Source: Aestuariirhabdus haliotis | GTDB lineage: Bacteria; Pseudomonadota; Gammaproteobacteria; Pseudomonadales; Aestuariirhabdaceae | Length of the DNA stretch: 49,992 nucleotides | Reading direction: 5' to 3' | Assembly: GCF_023509475.1 (NCBI RefSeq) | Contig: NZ_JAKSDZ010000025.1 | Coordinates: 1-49,992 of the forward strand | Notes under the pieces: model-generated | Told to the model about the DNA's origin: nothing | What the model saw: the letters and a program-made list of their open reading frames with translations, nothing else | Database searches by the model: none | Position numbers and translations under genes: made by a program | Shown: one piece after another, positions 16,684-25,683 of the stretch | Layout of the letters: every line of letters starts with the position of its first letter | How positions within the stretch are numbered: the stretch's first letter is position 1

Positions 16684-17245
16684 GCGTCGAGAGCTAGATG
16701 ATTTGTTAAATAGAGGTGCTGTTCGGGAGGGATTATTCGTCGCCAGCGCCTCACCCCTTCGGGGCCGCCGTCGTACCTCCGGCGTTATCTCGCTGCGCTC
16801 GGTTCGAACCGGTGGGTTCTTATCAACGCCCTCATCGCTGCCGTTGATCCATAAAAAAGCCCGCTAAAAAGCGTCGAGATATAGATGATTTGATAAGTAC
16901 TGGTGCTGTTCGGTCGGGATTATTCGTCGCCAGCGCCTCACCCCTTCGGGGCCGCCGTAGAATCTCCGGCGTTGTCTCGCTGCGCTCGGTTCGAACCGGA
17001 GGGTTCTTATCAACGCCCTCATCGCTGCCGTTGATCCATAAAAAAGCCCGCTAAAAAGCGTCGAGAGGTAGATGATTTGATAAGTACTGGTGCTGTTCGG
17101 GAGGGATTATTCGTCGCCAGCGCCTCACCCCTTCGGGGCCGCCGTCGTACCTCCGGCGTTGCCTCGCTGCGCTCGGTTCGAACCGGAGGGTTCTTATCAA
17201 CGCCCGCATCGCTGTCGTTGACCCATAAAAAAAGCCCGCTAAAAA
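16684..17245. repeat. Three tandem ~187-bp repeats downstream of tRNA-Ser
   Basis: Near-identical units begin at 16684, 16871 and 17058, each starting GCGTCGAGA. They share the blocks GTGCTGTTCGG, ATTATTCGTCGCCAGCGCCT, CCCCTTCGGGGCCGCCG and CTCGCTGCGCTCGGTTCG, and then AACGCC. Each unit ends in a degraded copy of the tRNA terminator arm (AAAAAAGCCCGCTAAAAAGCG). On the minus strand the units follow the tRNA and its terminator, and each carries a T-loop-like GGTTCGAACC. The architecture recalls the 178-bp tandem repeats after E. coli tyrT. Reading frames through the array are not convincing. Apart from the symporter hairpin, this fills the gene-free stretch from 16619 to the tRNA. Confidence 0.85.
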
Positions 17246-17258
17246 GCGGGCTTTTTTT
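17227..17258. terminator. Strong bidirectional terminator beside tRNA-Ser
   Basis: Seven A, then GCCCGC (17234-17239), loop TAAAAA, GCGGGC (17246-17251), then seven T. It is 8 bases from the tRNA 3' end and serves it on the minus strand. It would also stop transcription coming from the symporter side. Confidence 0.9.
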
Positions 17259-17266
17259 ATGGGTTA

Positions 17267-17354
17267 TGGCGGTGAGGGAGGGATTCGAACCCTCGATACC
17301 TTGCGGTATACACACTTTCCAGGCGTGCTCCTTCGGCCACTCGGACACCTCACC
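17267..17354 (-). tRNA. tRNA-Ser(GGA)
   Basis: The reverse complement folds as a class II tRNA of 88 bases with encoded CCA. The acceptor stem is GGTGAGG/CCTCACC with discriminator G, and the anticodon stem-loop is CACGC-CTGGAAA-GTGTG giving anticodon GGA (UCC/UCU codons). The long variable arm is TATACCGCAAGGTATC and the T arm is GAGGGTTCGAATCCCTC. Only one tRNA is present in this cluster. Confidence 0.96.
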
Positions 17355-17522
17355 AACAGGCCGATGCTGGAACAATGATAGATGCTCCGACAACAGCGGG
17401 CGCTACTCTATAACAACTCCCATGCAAAGGCAAACCGACAGGAATACAAAGCTTGGAGCTGGGTATTTTTTAACCAAAGACACCTGCAAAGCTGTTACCA
17501 ATGTATCAACATAATCCCTTGG

Positions 17523-18230
17523 TTAAGACAGCTGGGAAAAATACTCGGGCACCAAATCGCTGGCCAGGCCGTTACGTTGCTCGCTAAAGCCACTGGCCAC
17601 CTTGGAGGGCTCCAGGTTCAGTTCTACCGTATGAGCACCATGGCGCTGAGCCTCGTCGAAGAAACCGGCGGCCGGATACACATGGCCCGAGGTGCCAATG
17701 GCAACGAACAGGTCACATTGCGCCAGTGCTTCGTAGATCCGATCCATATACAACGGAACTTCATTAAACCAGACGATATGAGGCCGCAGACTGCCCTGCT
17801 CTTCGCAGCAGTCACAACGATCCTCCATGGTCAGTGGCCCCAGTTGCTCACGTATTGTGCCAGAGCGCTGACAACGGGCTTTGAGCAGCTCACCGTGCAT
17901 ATGCAACAGGGACTGACTGCCTGCGCGCTCATGAAGGTTATCGACGTTTTGCGTCACCAGAAGGAAATCACCCTTAAAGCGGGCCTCAAATTCTGCCAGC
18001 GCCTGGTGGGCAGCGTTGGGATGAACATCACCTGACACCAGTTGCTCGCGACGATCGTTATAAAACTGCTGAACCAAACGGGGATTAGCGGCAAAACCTT
18101 CCGGAGTCGCAACGTCTTCGATACGGTGATTTTCCCAAAGCCCGTCGGATGCCCTAAAGGTTCGAATGCCCGACTCGGCGGAAATCCCCGCACCCGTCAG
18201 AACAACAACCGATTTAAACCGTGTGTTCAT
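17523..18230 (-). CDS. NAD-dependent protein deacylase (SIR2 family, CobB-type)
   Basis: The 235-residue sirtuin has '[14 protein letters not shown]' (13-26), '[12 protein letters not shown]' (93-104), catalytic His112 in 'MHGEL', and zinc-binding cysteines at 120, 139 and 141/142. The signature '[13 protein letters not shown]' (178-190) is also present. Tyr57 and Arg60 in 'FYNDRR' match the class III residues that favour succinyl/malonyl-lysine, as in E. coli CobB. It removes acyl groups from lysines using NAD+. It stands alone between tRNA-Ser and the DUF4139 gene. Confidence 0.93.
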   Translation of the reverse strand: MNTRFKSVVVLTGAGISAESGIRTFRASDGLWENHRIEDVATPEGFAANPRLVQQFYNDRREQLVSGDVHPNAAHQALAEFEARFKGDFLLVTQNVDNLHERAGSQSLLHMHGELLKARCQRSGTIREQLGPLTMEDRCDCCEEQGSLRPHIVWFNEVPLYMDRIYEALAQCDLFVAIGTSGHVYPAAGFFDEAQRHGAHTVELNLEPSKVASGFSEQRNGLASDLVPEYFSQLS

Positions 18231-18287
18231 AGCTGTTCCCGTTGCGGGTATTCACCCAATTGTGGAAAAAACGGTGTCGAGCATTCG

Positions 18288-19664
18288 CTACTGCTGATAA
18301 TTCACCGTGTAACGAAGCTCACTTTCACCGGGAGGCATCTTAAAACGTATCAGGTTTGCAGTAGGTTGCTCTGCATCTTTACCCACAATCAATGCCCGTA
18401 GATTATGATCCCGATGCTGCACGTGCAGCCAGACCGCATCGGCCTTGCTATTGAACAGCTTCAATCGCCATTCGACCTGCCCCAGATTACGGTCCAGACG
18501 CTGTTGTTGCACCATTTCACGCTCGATCAGAATATCCGAAGCTTCGGCGGCACGTAGCAGTACGCTCTGTTGTTCCCCCCTGGATTCCAGCTGGCCGGAA
18601 AGAATCCATTGTAACTGGCCCTTGGCATCTTTATCGAACATACGCAGCTCACCCGCGGGAAGATTTCTGTCGGCCGTAAACTGATACATTTTCCTCGGGT
18701 GTTCAGCACGACCCGGTGCGCGCATGCCCATCACATCCAGTTGATAATGATCGGTATATTTCAGATCGTTAAAACTGAGCAGGGTAAACTGCTGCTCCGA
18801 GTAGGCGGGCAAATCCAGAGGTTGCTCTACCGGATAAAACTTTAGCTCGCCAATGGCTTCCGGTGCTGCTGATCCGCCACCATCCGCCATGGCAGATTCA
18901 GCCATCATCATACGCTTTGGCATACGCGATTGACCTGCACCCGTATCGCCGCTGGCCAGCACCAGTTTTACTCCGGGATAGTCAGTATTCGTCTGGTTGG
19001 TCAAGACACTCACCGCCCGACCAGAAATGCGTTGGCGTTTATGATCGACATGCAACTGGTATTGCAGGTGGTAACCAATGCCACGACTGAAATAGCGCAA
19101 GCTCAGTCCGTCGCCGCTCTTTGCCTGGCGAAGACGAGCACTCAGCTGAGGAAGAAAACTGCGTTCAGCAAAGTGTTCATCCCGGGTCGCAACCCTCAAA
19201 CCATTCGGGTCATGCAGATCGACCATGCGCTGAGAACCATTCTCCAGCGTGGCAATGCCGATGCTGCCTTGCCAATCACTCAATACGGCTTTATGCGCGG
19301 GTGCTTGCATATCGCCATTCTGGTAAAGCAGCACTGGCTGGCCCAGCAGGCCACGATAAAAATTTTCATTATTCAGGGGTTGGCGCTGCAACTGGATCTG
19401 GTCCGCCTGCCCATTCTCACTGCGAATTTGCAAGGTCTCAAACAGCAATTGATCGCTAACGGGTTTAATCGCAATCCGGTGATCACCTTTGGTTAAATCA
19501 ACTCCGTAGGATTGCTCTATCCAGGCCTGTCCAGGATACAAGGTCATGCGAGTACTGTGCAGGTTTTGTTCGTTCAGGGTTTGGGGTTGTGGTGCCGCAG
19601 CAAATAAGGGAGCGGTAACCACGCTTCCCATCAACAACAACGCAGGCAATCCTGTTTTTTTCAT
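18288..19664 (-). CDS. DUF4139 domain-containing exported protein
   Basis: The 458-residue protein has a signal peptide ('LLLMGSVVTAPLFAAA') and a C-terminal DUF4139 beta-sandwich ('NQTNTDYPGVKLVLASGD', 'VEWRLKLFNSKADAVWL', 'GESELRYTVNY'). A Met/Ala/Gly-rich linker lies in the middle. It is the last gene of an operon with the RND adaptor and pump, overlapping the pump stop by 4 bases. Function is unknown; a periplasmic surface role linked to the pump is inferred only from the operon. Confidence 0.8.
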   Translation of the reverse strand: MKKTGLPALLLMGSVVTAPLFAAAPQPQTLNEQNLHSTRMTLYPGQAWIEQSYGVDLTKGDHRIAIKPVSDQLLFETLQIRSENGQADQIQLQRQPLNNENFYRGLLGQPVLLYQNGDMQAPAHKAVLSDWQGSIGIATLENGSQRMVDLHDPNGLRVATRDEHFAERSFLPQLSARLRQAKSGDGLSLRYFSRGIGYHLQYQLHVDHKRQRISGRAVSVLTNQTNTDYPGVKLVLASGDTGAGQSRMPKRMMMAESAMADGGGSAAPEAIGELKFYPVEQPLDLPAYSEQQFTLLSFNDLKYTDHYQLDVMGMRAPGRAEHPRKMYQFTADRNLPAGELRMFDKDAKGQLQWILSGQLESRGEQQSVLLRAAEASDILIEREMVQQQRLDRNLGQVEWRLKLFNSKADAVWLHVQHRDHNLRALIVGKDAEQPTANLIRFKMPPGESELRYTVNYQQ

Positions 19665-22600
19665 ACCAATGCATCCCGGGCAGCGCCCTTTTGTACTTGT
19701 TGCATATGACGGTGAGCTCGAAACTTCGCCGTCAAACTTTCGATCACGATTAACTGAGCAGGTATCACTAACAATATAAGGAAGGTACCAAAGGCTAATC
19801 CAAACACGATGGAGGTTGCCATAGGGATCAGGAACTGAGCCTGCAAAGAGGTTTCAAACAAAATGGGAGTAAGGCCTGCAATGGTGGTCAGGGAGGTTAA
19901 CAGGACAGCACGTAATCGTTTACAGGCCGCCTCAACAATTGCCTCGGTAATGGTCCACCCCTTCTCTCGTAGCTCATGGTAAAAACTGATCAATACGATG
20001 GAATCATTTATCACGATACCGGTCAGGCCAAACACCCCGAATAGTGACAGAATCGTCATATCCAGTCCCATAATCAAATGTCCAAAAATAGCCCCGGTAA
20101 TACCAAAAGGAATCGCCAGCATGACCGCAATCGGCCAGGAGTAAGAAGAAAAAACCCAGGCCAAAATAATATAGATAAGCAATAACGCCAGCACCAGACC
20201 ACTCAGCATATCGGCAATGGTTTCCTGCTGTTCGGCGCTGCGTCCTTCAAATTCGATGCGAACACCAAAACGGTCCACCAACTGGGGAAAAGTCCCCTCT
20301 TTCATTTGAGCGATAATTTCATCGGCATTTCCGGTATTTTCGTCAACATCGGCGGTCACCAATACCGCAAGCTCACCATCCACCCGGTTTAAATTATCAA
20401 TTCCCTGACGGCTACTGAACTCCACTACATTATCGAGAAGTTCGGTGCTACCGTTGGGCAAGATAAAGGGCATCTGTCGCAATCGGTTCAGATAGTCCCG
20501 GTCAGCATCGGGCAACACCACTCGAACTTCAACCTCGGCATTGGCGTCATGAAAAACCTGCACCAACTGACCATCGAGGGCCGAACGCAATTGACGTCCT
20601 ACCGCCTGCAACGTCAAACCCAGGGTTTGAGCCGCCGGCTTCAGGCGATAGATAATTTGCTCGCGACCATAGGGAAGGTCATCATCCACATTGCTCACTC
20701 CTTGAAAGGCCGTTAAGTCCTTTTGCAGAGCCAGAGATGCCTCCTTGAGACCAACCACATCGCCCCCCACCAACTTGATCTCGATGGGTTTACCCGGCGG
20801 ACCGGCTTGCTGCTGGGCGATGGAAAATTTTTCAATTCCCGGAGGCAGCTCTATGCGTGACCGCCAGTCGTCAATGATTTGTTGATTGGTGAAATCGCGG
20901 TCATCGGCCGATACTATCTCCACTTTGAGAGCACCAAACTCATCGCCTTTTTCGAACAGGCCAGTAAAGTCATCCACCAGACCCTGCTTGTGCATTGAGA
21001 TCGCATGGACGACCAGATCTCCTCCCAGCGCGTCATCGGTTTCATAGAGTTTGATTTCGAGATAATCCAGAAATCGATTGACCTCCTCTTCGGATGTACC
21101 GATGCTGAATTGAACCCGGGCATTAACAACAGTGCTATCAATGGTGGGGAAAAAGGTAAACTTGATCCAGCCGGTAGACAACAACGAAAGACTCAAGACA
21201 AAGAGTGCAAAGGCCGTCGTAATCGTGGTGGCCCGGTGCGCAATAAAACGACGTACCCAACCACGAAAACGCTCTTCACGAAACTGATCGAAGCGACCAT
21301 CGAATCGCTGCCGCCATCGGCTTGGTGCCTTTTCATTTTTCAGGCTGTGGCGCAGGTGACCCGGCAGGATCAGGAAACACTCCACCAGTGACGCAATAAT
21401 GACGCAGATAACCACCGTAGGAATATCGATCAGGATATTGCCGATATTGCCGCCAATCATCAGCAGGGGCAGAAACGCAGCGATGGTCGTCATCGACGAT
21501 GCCACCACTGGCGCCAACATGCGCCGTGCACCACTGATTGAGGCATGCAGAGGCGTGTCCCCCTCCTGCAAACGCGCCAGCGTATTTTCCCCGACTACAA
21601 TCGCATCATCAACGATAATGCCGAGCGTCATAATCAAACCAAACAGGCTGATCAGGTTGACACTGCCACCGTTCAAGTAGAGCACAGCCAGTGCGGCTAA
21701 AAACGAAACCGGTATGCCAACGGTGACCCACCAGGCCACCCTGACATTGAGAAACAGAAACAAAATGCCAATCACCAGAATCAAGCCACCCAGACCATTT
21801 TTCAGCAACAGGTCAATGCGATCTTTCAGATAGGTCCAACTTTCATCATAAACGATCAGCTGGATGTTCTCGGGAAGCTCCAGGCGTTTCCGCTCCAGCC
21901 ATTCATTCATCAAACGGGCCGATTCCAGGGTGTCATCCCGCTTGGCTCGCATTAACGACATCTGAATGGCGGGCTTGCCTTGGTAAGTGATATAGCTTTC
22001 ACCATCCTGGGGACGACGTTCAATCTGTGCCACATCCCCCAGGCGTACCAAAGCCCCATTTTCTTGAACGAGCAAGGGTAAGGATTCGAAACCACCGACA
22101 CTGCGCTCCTGCCCCAGGCTTCGCACCATACGCGAGCCTTCCTTACGTCCTGCCGTGCCTGCAGGCAGGTCTCGACTGCGTTGACGAACCAGGTCGGCGA
22201 CCTCTTCCAGGGTTAACCCCAGATCATGCAATTGCTGTGGCGCAACCTGTATGGCGATCTCCTCTTCCGGCATACCGGTAAAGTTGACCTTGCGCACTCC
22301 CAGCGCCAGCAACTCCCGTTCCAGCCGATACACCAGTGGTACCAATTCCGACTGGGTGTCAGTGCCGGTGACCAGAATTTTGGCAACTGACTCATAGCGG
22401 GTAATTTTTTGCACCACCGGCTCTTCGGAATCTTCCGGCAGATTGGTCACAGAATCGATGGCCTGTTTGACATCATCGAGCACCAGACCAATTTCGCTAT
22501 CCTTATCCACCTCCAGATAAAACGTGCTGACTCCCGAACTGGATTTGGCAAAACTTTTATCTACGCCACTGACGCCTTTTAACTCCCGTTCAATCGGTAT

Positions 22601-22822
22601 GGTGATGGCGCGTTCGATATCCTCTGCACTGGCCCCTCGCCAGACAACATTAACGGTAATCAGGTCGATCTCGAAGTCGGGGAAAAACTGGGTATTGAGT
22701 CGCTGCAAAGCCCAGAGTCCTGCCAGAATCATCAATCCCATCAGCAGGTTTGACGCAACCCTGTGACTGGCAAAGACCGATAAAAAACCGGAGGGTACGT
22801 TGTCTTCATTTTTTCGACTCAT
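19661..22822 (-). CDS. RND-family efflux transporter permease subunit
   Basis: The 1053-residue inner-membrane pump has the twofold RND layout: TM1 ('VASNLLMGLMILAGLWAL'), a large periplasmic porter domain, TM2-7 with the paired aspartates in 'LGIIVDDAIVVGEN', a second porter domain, and TM8-12 ('FGLTGIVINDSIVLISFY'). It belongs to the HAE/NFE-like proton antiporters, but the substrate cannot be read from sequence. Its ATG overlaps the stop of the adaptor gene (ATGA). No outer-membrane channel gene is in the window. Confidence 0.92.
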   Translation of the reverse strand: MSRKNEDNVPSGFLSVFASHRVASNLLMGLMILAGLWALQRLNTQFFPDFEIDLITVNVVWRGASAEDIERAITIPIERELKGVSGVDKSFAKSSSGVSTFYLEVDKDSEIGLVLDDVKQAIDSVTNLPEDSEEPVVQKITRYESVAKILVTGTDTQSELVPLVYRLERELLALGVRKVNFTGMPEEEIAIQVAPQQLHDLGLTLEEVADLVRQRSRDLPAGTAGRKEGSRMVRSLGQERSVGGFESLPLLVQENGALVRLGDVAQIERRPQDGESYITYQGKPAIQMSLMRAKRDDTLESARLMNEWLERKRLELPENIQLIVYDESWTYLKDRIDLLLKNGLGGLILVIGILFLFLNVRVAWWVTVGIPVSFLAALAVLYLNGGSVNLISLFGLIMTLGIIVDDAIVVGENTLARLQEGDTPLHASISGARRMLAPVVASSMTTIAAFLPLLMIGGNIGNILIDIPTVVICVIIASLVECFLILPGHLRHSLKNEKAPSRWRQRFDGRFDQFREERFRGWVRRFIAHRATTITTAFALFVLSLSLLSTGWIKFTFFPTIDSTVVNARVQFSIGTSEEEVNRFLDYLEIKLYETDDALGGDLVVHAISMHKQGLVDDFTGLFEKGDEFGALKVEIVSADDRDFTNQQIIDDWRSRIELPPGIEKFSIAQQQAGPPGKPIEIKLVGGDVVGLKEASLALQKDLTAFQGVSNVDDDLPYGREQIIYRLKPAAQTLGLTLQAVGRQLRSALDGQLVQVFHDANAEVEVRVVLPDADRDYLNRLRQMPFILPNGSTELLDNVVEFSSRQGIDNLNRVDGELAVLVTADVDENTGNADEIIAQMKEGTFPQLVDRFGVRIEFEGRSAEQQETIADMLSGLVLALLLIYIILAWVFSSYSWPIAVMLAIPFGITGAIFGHLIMGLDMTILSLFGVFGLTGIVINDSIVLISFYHELREKGWTITEAIVEAACKRLRAVLLTSLTTIAGLTPILFETSLQAQFLIPMATSIVFGLAFGTFLILLVIPAQLIVIESLTAKFRAHRHMQQVQKGAARDALV

Positions 22823-24105
22823 GGCTGCTGTCCATCAATATCAGACGCAGCCGTCAACACTTTCATGCCGCTAATGGCACCCGGCAACTGAGTGACCATT
22901 AGGTTTTCGCCATTAGACAATGCTGGCGACTTCAACAATATCCACTGCCCCTCGGAGTCCTGCCATTCGCCAACTTTGGTAATTTCTACAGACTGCAATT
23001 GATCATTAACAATACGATAAATACGTCGATCACCATAAATAGCCTGCGCCGGTACAGCGATCAGATTATCTTCGGCCGGCAGATTAATATCGATCACCAC
23101 CGTACGGCCGATTTCCATAAAATTGCGGTCTCCGGCTGAGATAGAAAACAGGGCATCGACCCCTCCCCGGCCAGCATCAACGGCGGCTGCAAGACGATCC
23201 AGTTGAACAGCCCAGGTCTCGCCATCAACGGCGACCTGCCCGGTTATTTTTTGTCCCTGACGCAAACTTACCCTTAAACGAGTCAGGTAACGCGCTGGTA
23301 TCTGGGCCCGTATTTCCAACTGACTGACATCGAACAGGGCCACCAGCGCATCACCGGATTTGACCCGAGCGCCCCTGGCGGCGGGCACCGATAACACCCT
23401 CGCATCGAAGGGTGCTTTCACCCGAGCACGCGACAGGTCGAGCGCAGCCTTTTCCACGGCGGCGGTATAACGCGCTCCCTGTGCTTGCAATCGTGCCAGG
23501 CGGTTAGCATGGTCAGCCAGATTCAACTCTATACGGGTAACCGCGAGCGCTTGCACAGCTTCGCTCCGTAGCGCTTCATCGAGCTGGGTTTTAGAGCTGA
23601 GATTTTTATTTTGCAGGGAGCGTTGTCGCTCGACACTGCGTTGGGCTATTGCCAGCAACAGCCGCTCGCGCTGCAAAGACTCCTGTTCGGAATCATGACG
23701 AGTGTATTCCGCGTTGATACGCGCTTCGACATCCTGCAACTCGGCCCGGGACTGTTTCAATGCCAGTTCCGCATCCCTGGGATCCAGCGCAACCAGCAGG
23801 TCTCCTTTAGTGACTCTGCTGCCTTCTCGGGCAGGAACCACTCCAATAAAGGCAGTAATGGGCGCGGTTAAGGTGACCCGGCTGGGTGATTCAATACGTC
23901 CGTAGAGCTGTAGTCGGGGCCGATAGCTACCAAGCTTGACCACCTGGGTGGCCACCAGAGGCAACGGGGCGGCTCCTGTTTGTCGCTCCGTTCGGCTTGC
24001 GCCCATGTTTAATGCCACAACCACCAACGCCGTCAACACAACCACTAACAACGGCACACCCCAACGACGCATGCGTGAAACCGGAGTCCCTGTAATCTCG
24101 CTCAT
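22819..24105 (-). CDS. RND efflux periplasmic adaptor (membrane fusion) subunit
   Basis: The 428-residue protein has an N-terminal membrane anchor ('LLVVVLTALVVVALNMG'), a split biotinyl-lipoyl domain ('GRIESPSRVTLTAPITAF' and 'ARVKAPFDARVLSVPAARG'), an alpha-helical hairpin (~110-200), and a beta-barrel domain. The start at 24105 is chosen because GGAAAGGA lies just upstream; the frame extends to 24147 without a ribosome site. It links the RND pump to an outer-membrane channel and heads the three-gene operon with DUF4139. Confidence 0.9.
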   Translation of the reverse strand: MSEITGTPVSRMRRWGVPLLVVVLTALVVVALNMGASRTERQTGAAPLPLVATQVVKLGSYRPRLQLYGRIESPSRVTLTAPITAFIGVVPAREGSRVTKGDLLVALDPRDAELALKQSRAELQDVEARINAEYTRHDSEQESLQRERLLLAIAQRSVERQRSLQNKNLSSKTQLDEALRSEAVQALAVTRIELNLADHANRLARLQAQGARYTAAVEKAALDLSRARVKAPFDARVLSVPAARGARVKSGDALVALFDVSQLEIRAQIPARYLTRLRVSLRQGQKITGQVAVDGETWAVQLDRLAAAVDAGRGGVDALFSISAGDRNFMEIGRTVVIDINLPAEDNLIAVPAQAIYGDRRIYRIVNDQLQSVEITKVGEWQDSEGQWILLKSPALSNGENLMVTQLPGAISGMKVLTAASDIDGQQP

Positions 24106-24316
24106 TCCTTTCCTTCCAGTAATAGAAGCTACAATTCTTATGGCCAAACCATCATACGCAAAGATCGACTCTAGAAAAGGTCTAGTCCGAGGTTTGAGCC
24201 ACCCTCGCAGACAATTAGTTTTTATCTATTAAAGATCAATATTTATTTAATTTCACCAATACCCTTATAACCTTCATTATTAAGTCAACACAAACCAATA
24301 CCCAAGAGGCATAACA

Positions 24317-25045
24317 ATGCAGAGCAACCGCGAAGGACAAAAAATACCTCAGGCGACCTTTAACATCCGCGAAGATAATGAGTGGAAGCAGCTCAGCACC
24401 GACCAGTTGTTCAGGGGTAAGAATGTCATCCTGTTTGCTTTGCCCGGTGCCTTTACCCCCACCTGCAGCTCTACCCACTTGCCCCGCTACAACGAACTGG
24501 CCGAGGTTTTCGCCGCCAATGGAATTGACGAGATCCTCTGCCTTTCGGTCAATGACACCTTTGTCATGAATGAATGGCAAGCGATTCAACATGCCGAAAA
24601 TATCCGATTCATACCCGATGGCAACGGCGAATTCAGCGAGGGTATGGGCATGCTGGTCAATAAGAACGAACTGGGCTTCGGCCAGCGCAGCTGGCGTTAT
24701 TCGATGCTGGTACGGGATGGGGTCATCGAAAAGATGTTTATAGAGCCTGATCAACCGGGCGACCCTTTCGAAGTATCCGATGCCGACACCATGCTTGAAT
24801 ATTTGAATCCAAATGCCCAGGCACCCGAGTTTGTAACCCTGTTTACCAAACCCGGCTGCCCTCACTGCGCTCGAGCCAAAGCATTGCTGGAAGATAAAGG
24901 TTATCGCTACGAGCAAATAGAGTTGGGTGGCCAAATCACGACTCGCTCATTACGCGCCGCCACCGGCGCCGGTACCGTGCCCCAGATCTTTATCGGCGGC
25001 AAACTGATTGGCAGCGCCGATGAGCTTGAAGCGCATTTGGCGTGA
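24317..25045 (+). CDS. Peroxiredoxin 5-glutaredoxin fusion (hybrid glutathione peroxidase)
   Basis: The 242-residue protein has two domains. Residues 1-165 are a Prx5/AhpE-like domain with peroxidatic Cys50 in 'PGAFTPTCS'. Residues ~170-242 are a glutaredoxin with 'CPHC' (181-184) and 'GTVPQIFIGGKLIG'. Such fusions reduce hydroperoxides with glutathione, the Grx domain recycling the Prx cysteine; Haemophilus PGdx is the known example. The gene stands alone. The 169-bp AT-rich upstream region shows no clear OxyR site. Confidence 0.93.
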   Translation: MQSNREGQKIPQATFNIREDNEWKQLSTDQLFRGKNVILFALPGAFTPTCSSTHLPRYNELAEVFAANGIDEILCLSVNDTFVMNEWQAIQHAENIRFIPDGNGEFSEGMGMLVNKNELGFGQRSWRYSMLVRDGVIEKMFIEPDQPGDPFEVSDADTMLEYLNPNAQAPEFVTLFTKPGCPHCARAKALLEDKGYRYEQIELGGQITTRSLRAATGAGTVPQIFIGGKLIGSADELEAHLA

Positions 25046-25089
25046 TTGATGCCTATTTTAGCCCGATGCAAGCCTGCACCGACCTAAGA

Positions 25090-25120
25090 CCTTCAATCTG
25101 TCGATGGTCTAGACTGAAGG
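25090..25120 (+). promoter_or_regulatory. Hairpin in the leader of the CBS-domain gene
   Basis: CCTTCAATCT (25090-25099) and AGACTGAAGG (25111-25120) form a 10-bp stem with one mismatch, 63 bases before the CBS gene. There is no U-tract, so it is not an obvious terminator for the upstream gene. A function is not known. Confidence 0.3.
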
Positions 25121-25182
25121 AAGGTGCAGTGCGAACCGCCTTCGCCCTGTGCGAATGCCTTTAACTGTAAGGAATATCGATT

Positions 25183-25602
25183 ATGACAAGGCCTTCTGTA
25201 CGAGTCGCCGACTACATGACCAAAAACCATAAGCCAATCGCTTGCGGAACCGATCTTGGCGTGGTGGTCGAGCGCCTGACGAAAGAACACATTACCGGCT
25301 TGCCCGTGGTTGACGACCAACACCAGGTGGTTGGCTGGGTATCGGAACAGGATTGCATTCGGGCGGTCGTCAATGAATCCTATTACTGCGACCAGAAAGC
25401 CCGGGTGAACGAAGTCATGCGCACCGAAGTGCTCTCCGTTTCGCCCGAGGACGATATCGTCGATATCGCGAGCCTGATGCTGGAACAAAAACCCAAGGTC
25501 TATCCAGTGGTTCGGGACGGTGAACTGCAGGGGCTGATCACAAGGGCAGACATCCTGCGTGCCCTCAACGAAAATGGCAAAGGTTGCTGGCATCTGTCCT
25601 GA
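25183..25602 (+). CDS. Tandem CBS-domain protein
   Basis: The 139-residue protein consists of two CBS motifs ('RVADYMTKNHKPIACGTDL' to ~65, and 'VNEVMRTEVLSVSPEDDI' to ~135) with no fused enzyme or DNA-binding domain. CBS pairs bind adenosyl nucleotides and act as energy or ion sensors. The ATG follows TAAGGA by 7 bases. The target is unknown and the neighbours do not suggest one. Confidence 0.87.
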   Translation: MTRPSVRVADYMTKNHKPIACGTDLGVVVERLTKEHITGLPVVDDQHQVVGWVSEQDCIRAVVNESYYCDQKARVNEVMRTEVLSVSPEDDIVDIASLMLEQKPKVYPVVRDGELQGLITRADILRALNENGKGCWHLS

Positions 25603-25627
25603 TACTTGCTGAACATTTACCCATTTT

Positions 25628-25655
25628 AATAAGGCCGGCTATTGCCGGCCTTATT
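25628..25655. terminator. Bidirectional terminator between CBS gene and fabY
   Basis: A perfect 12-bp stem AATAAGGCCGGC/GCCGGCCTTATT with a 4-base loop separates two convergent genes, 26 bases after one stop and 29 after the other. Confidence 0.8.
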
Positions 25656-25683
25656 ATTACTGCAATGCGATGCTTAGACCCTG

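Noticed and set aside
16684-17245. CRISPR array
   Set aside because: Three contiguous ~187-bp units with no short repeat/spacer alternation and no cas genes.
17019-17393. Protein-coding frames over the repeat array and tRNA-Ser (also 16643-16867 and 17077-17514)
   Set aside because: They are translations of the tandem repeats and the tRNA itself, with no ribosome sites and no family-like sequence outside the repeats.
24148-24316. OxyR site before the peroxiredoxin-glutaredoxin gene
   Set aside because: AT-rich segments vaguely resemble ATAG-CTAT spacing, but no four-block match could be found.
24236-24934. 232-residue minus-strand frame opposite the peroxiredoxin-glutaredoxin gene
   Set aside because: It is the shadow of a well-supported gene and shows no domain of its own.
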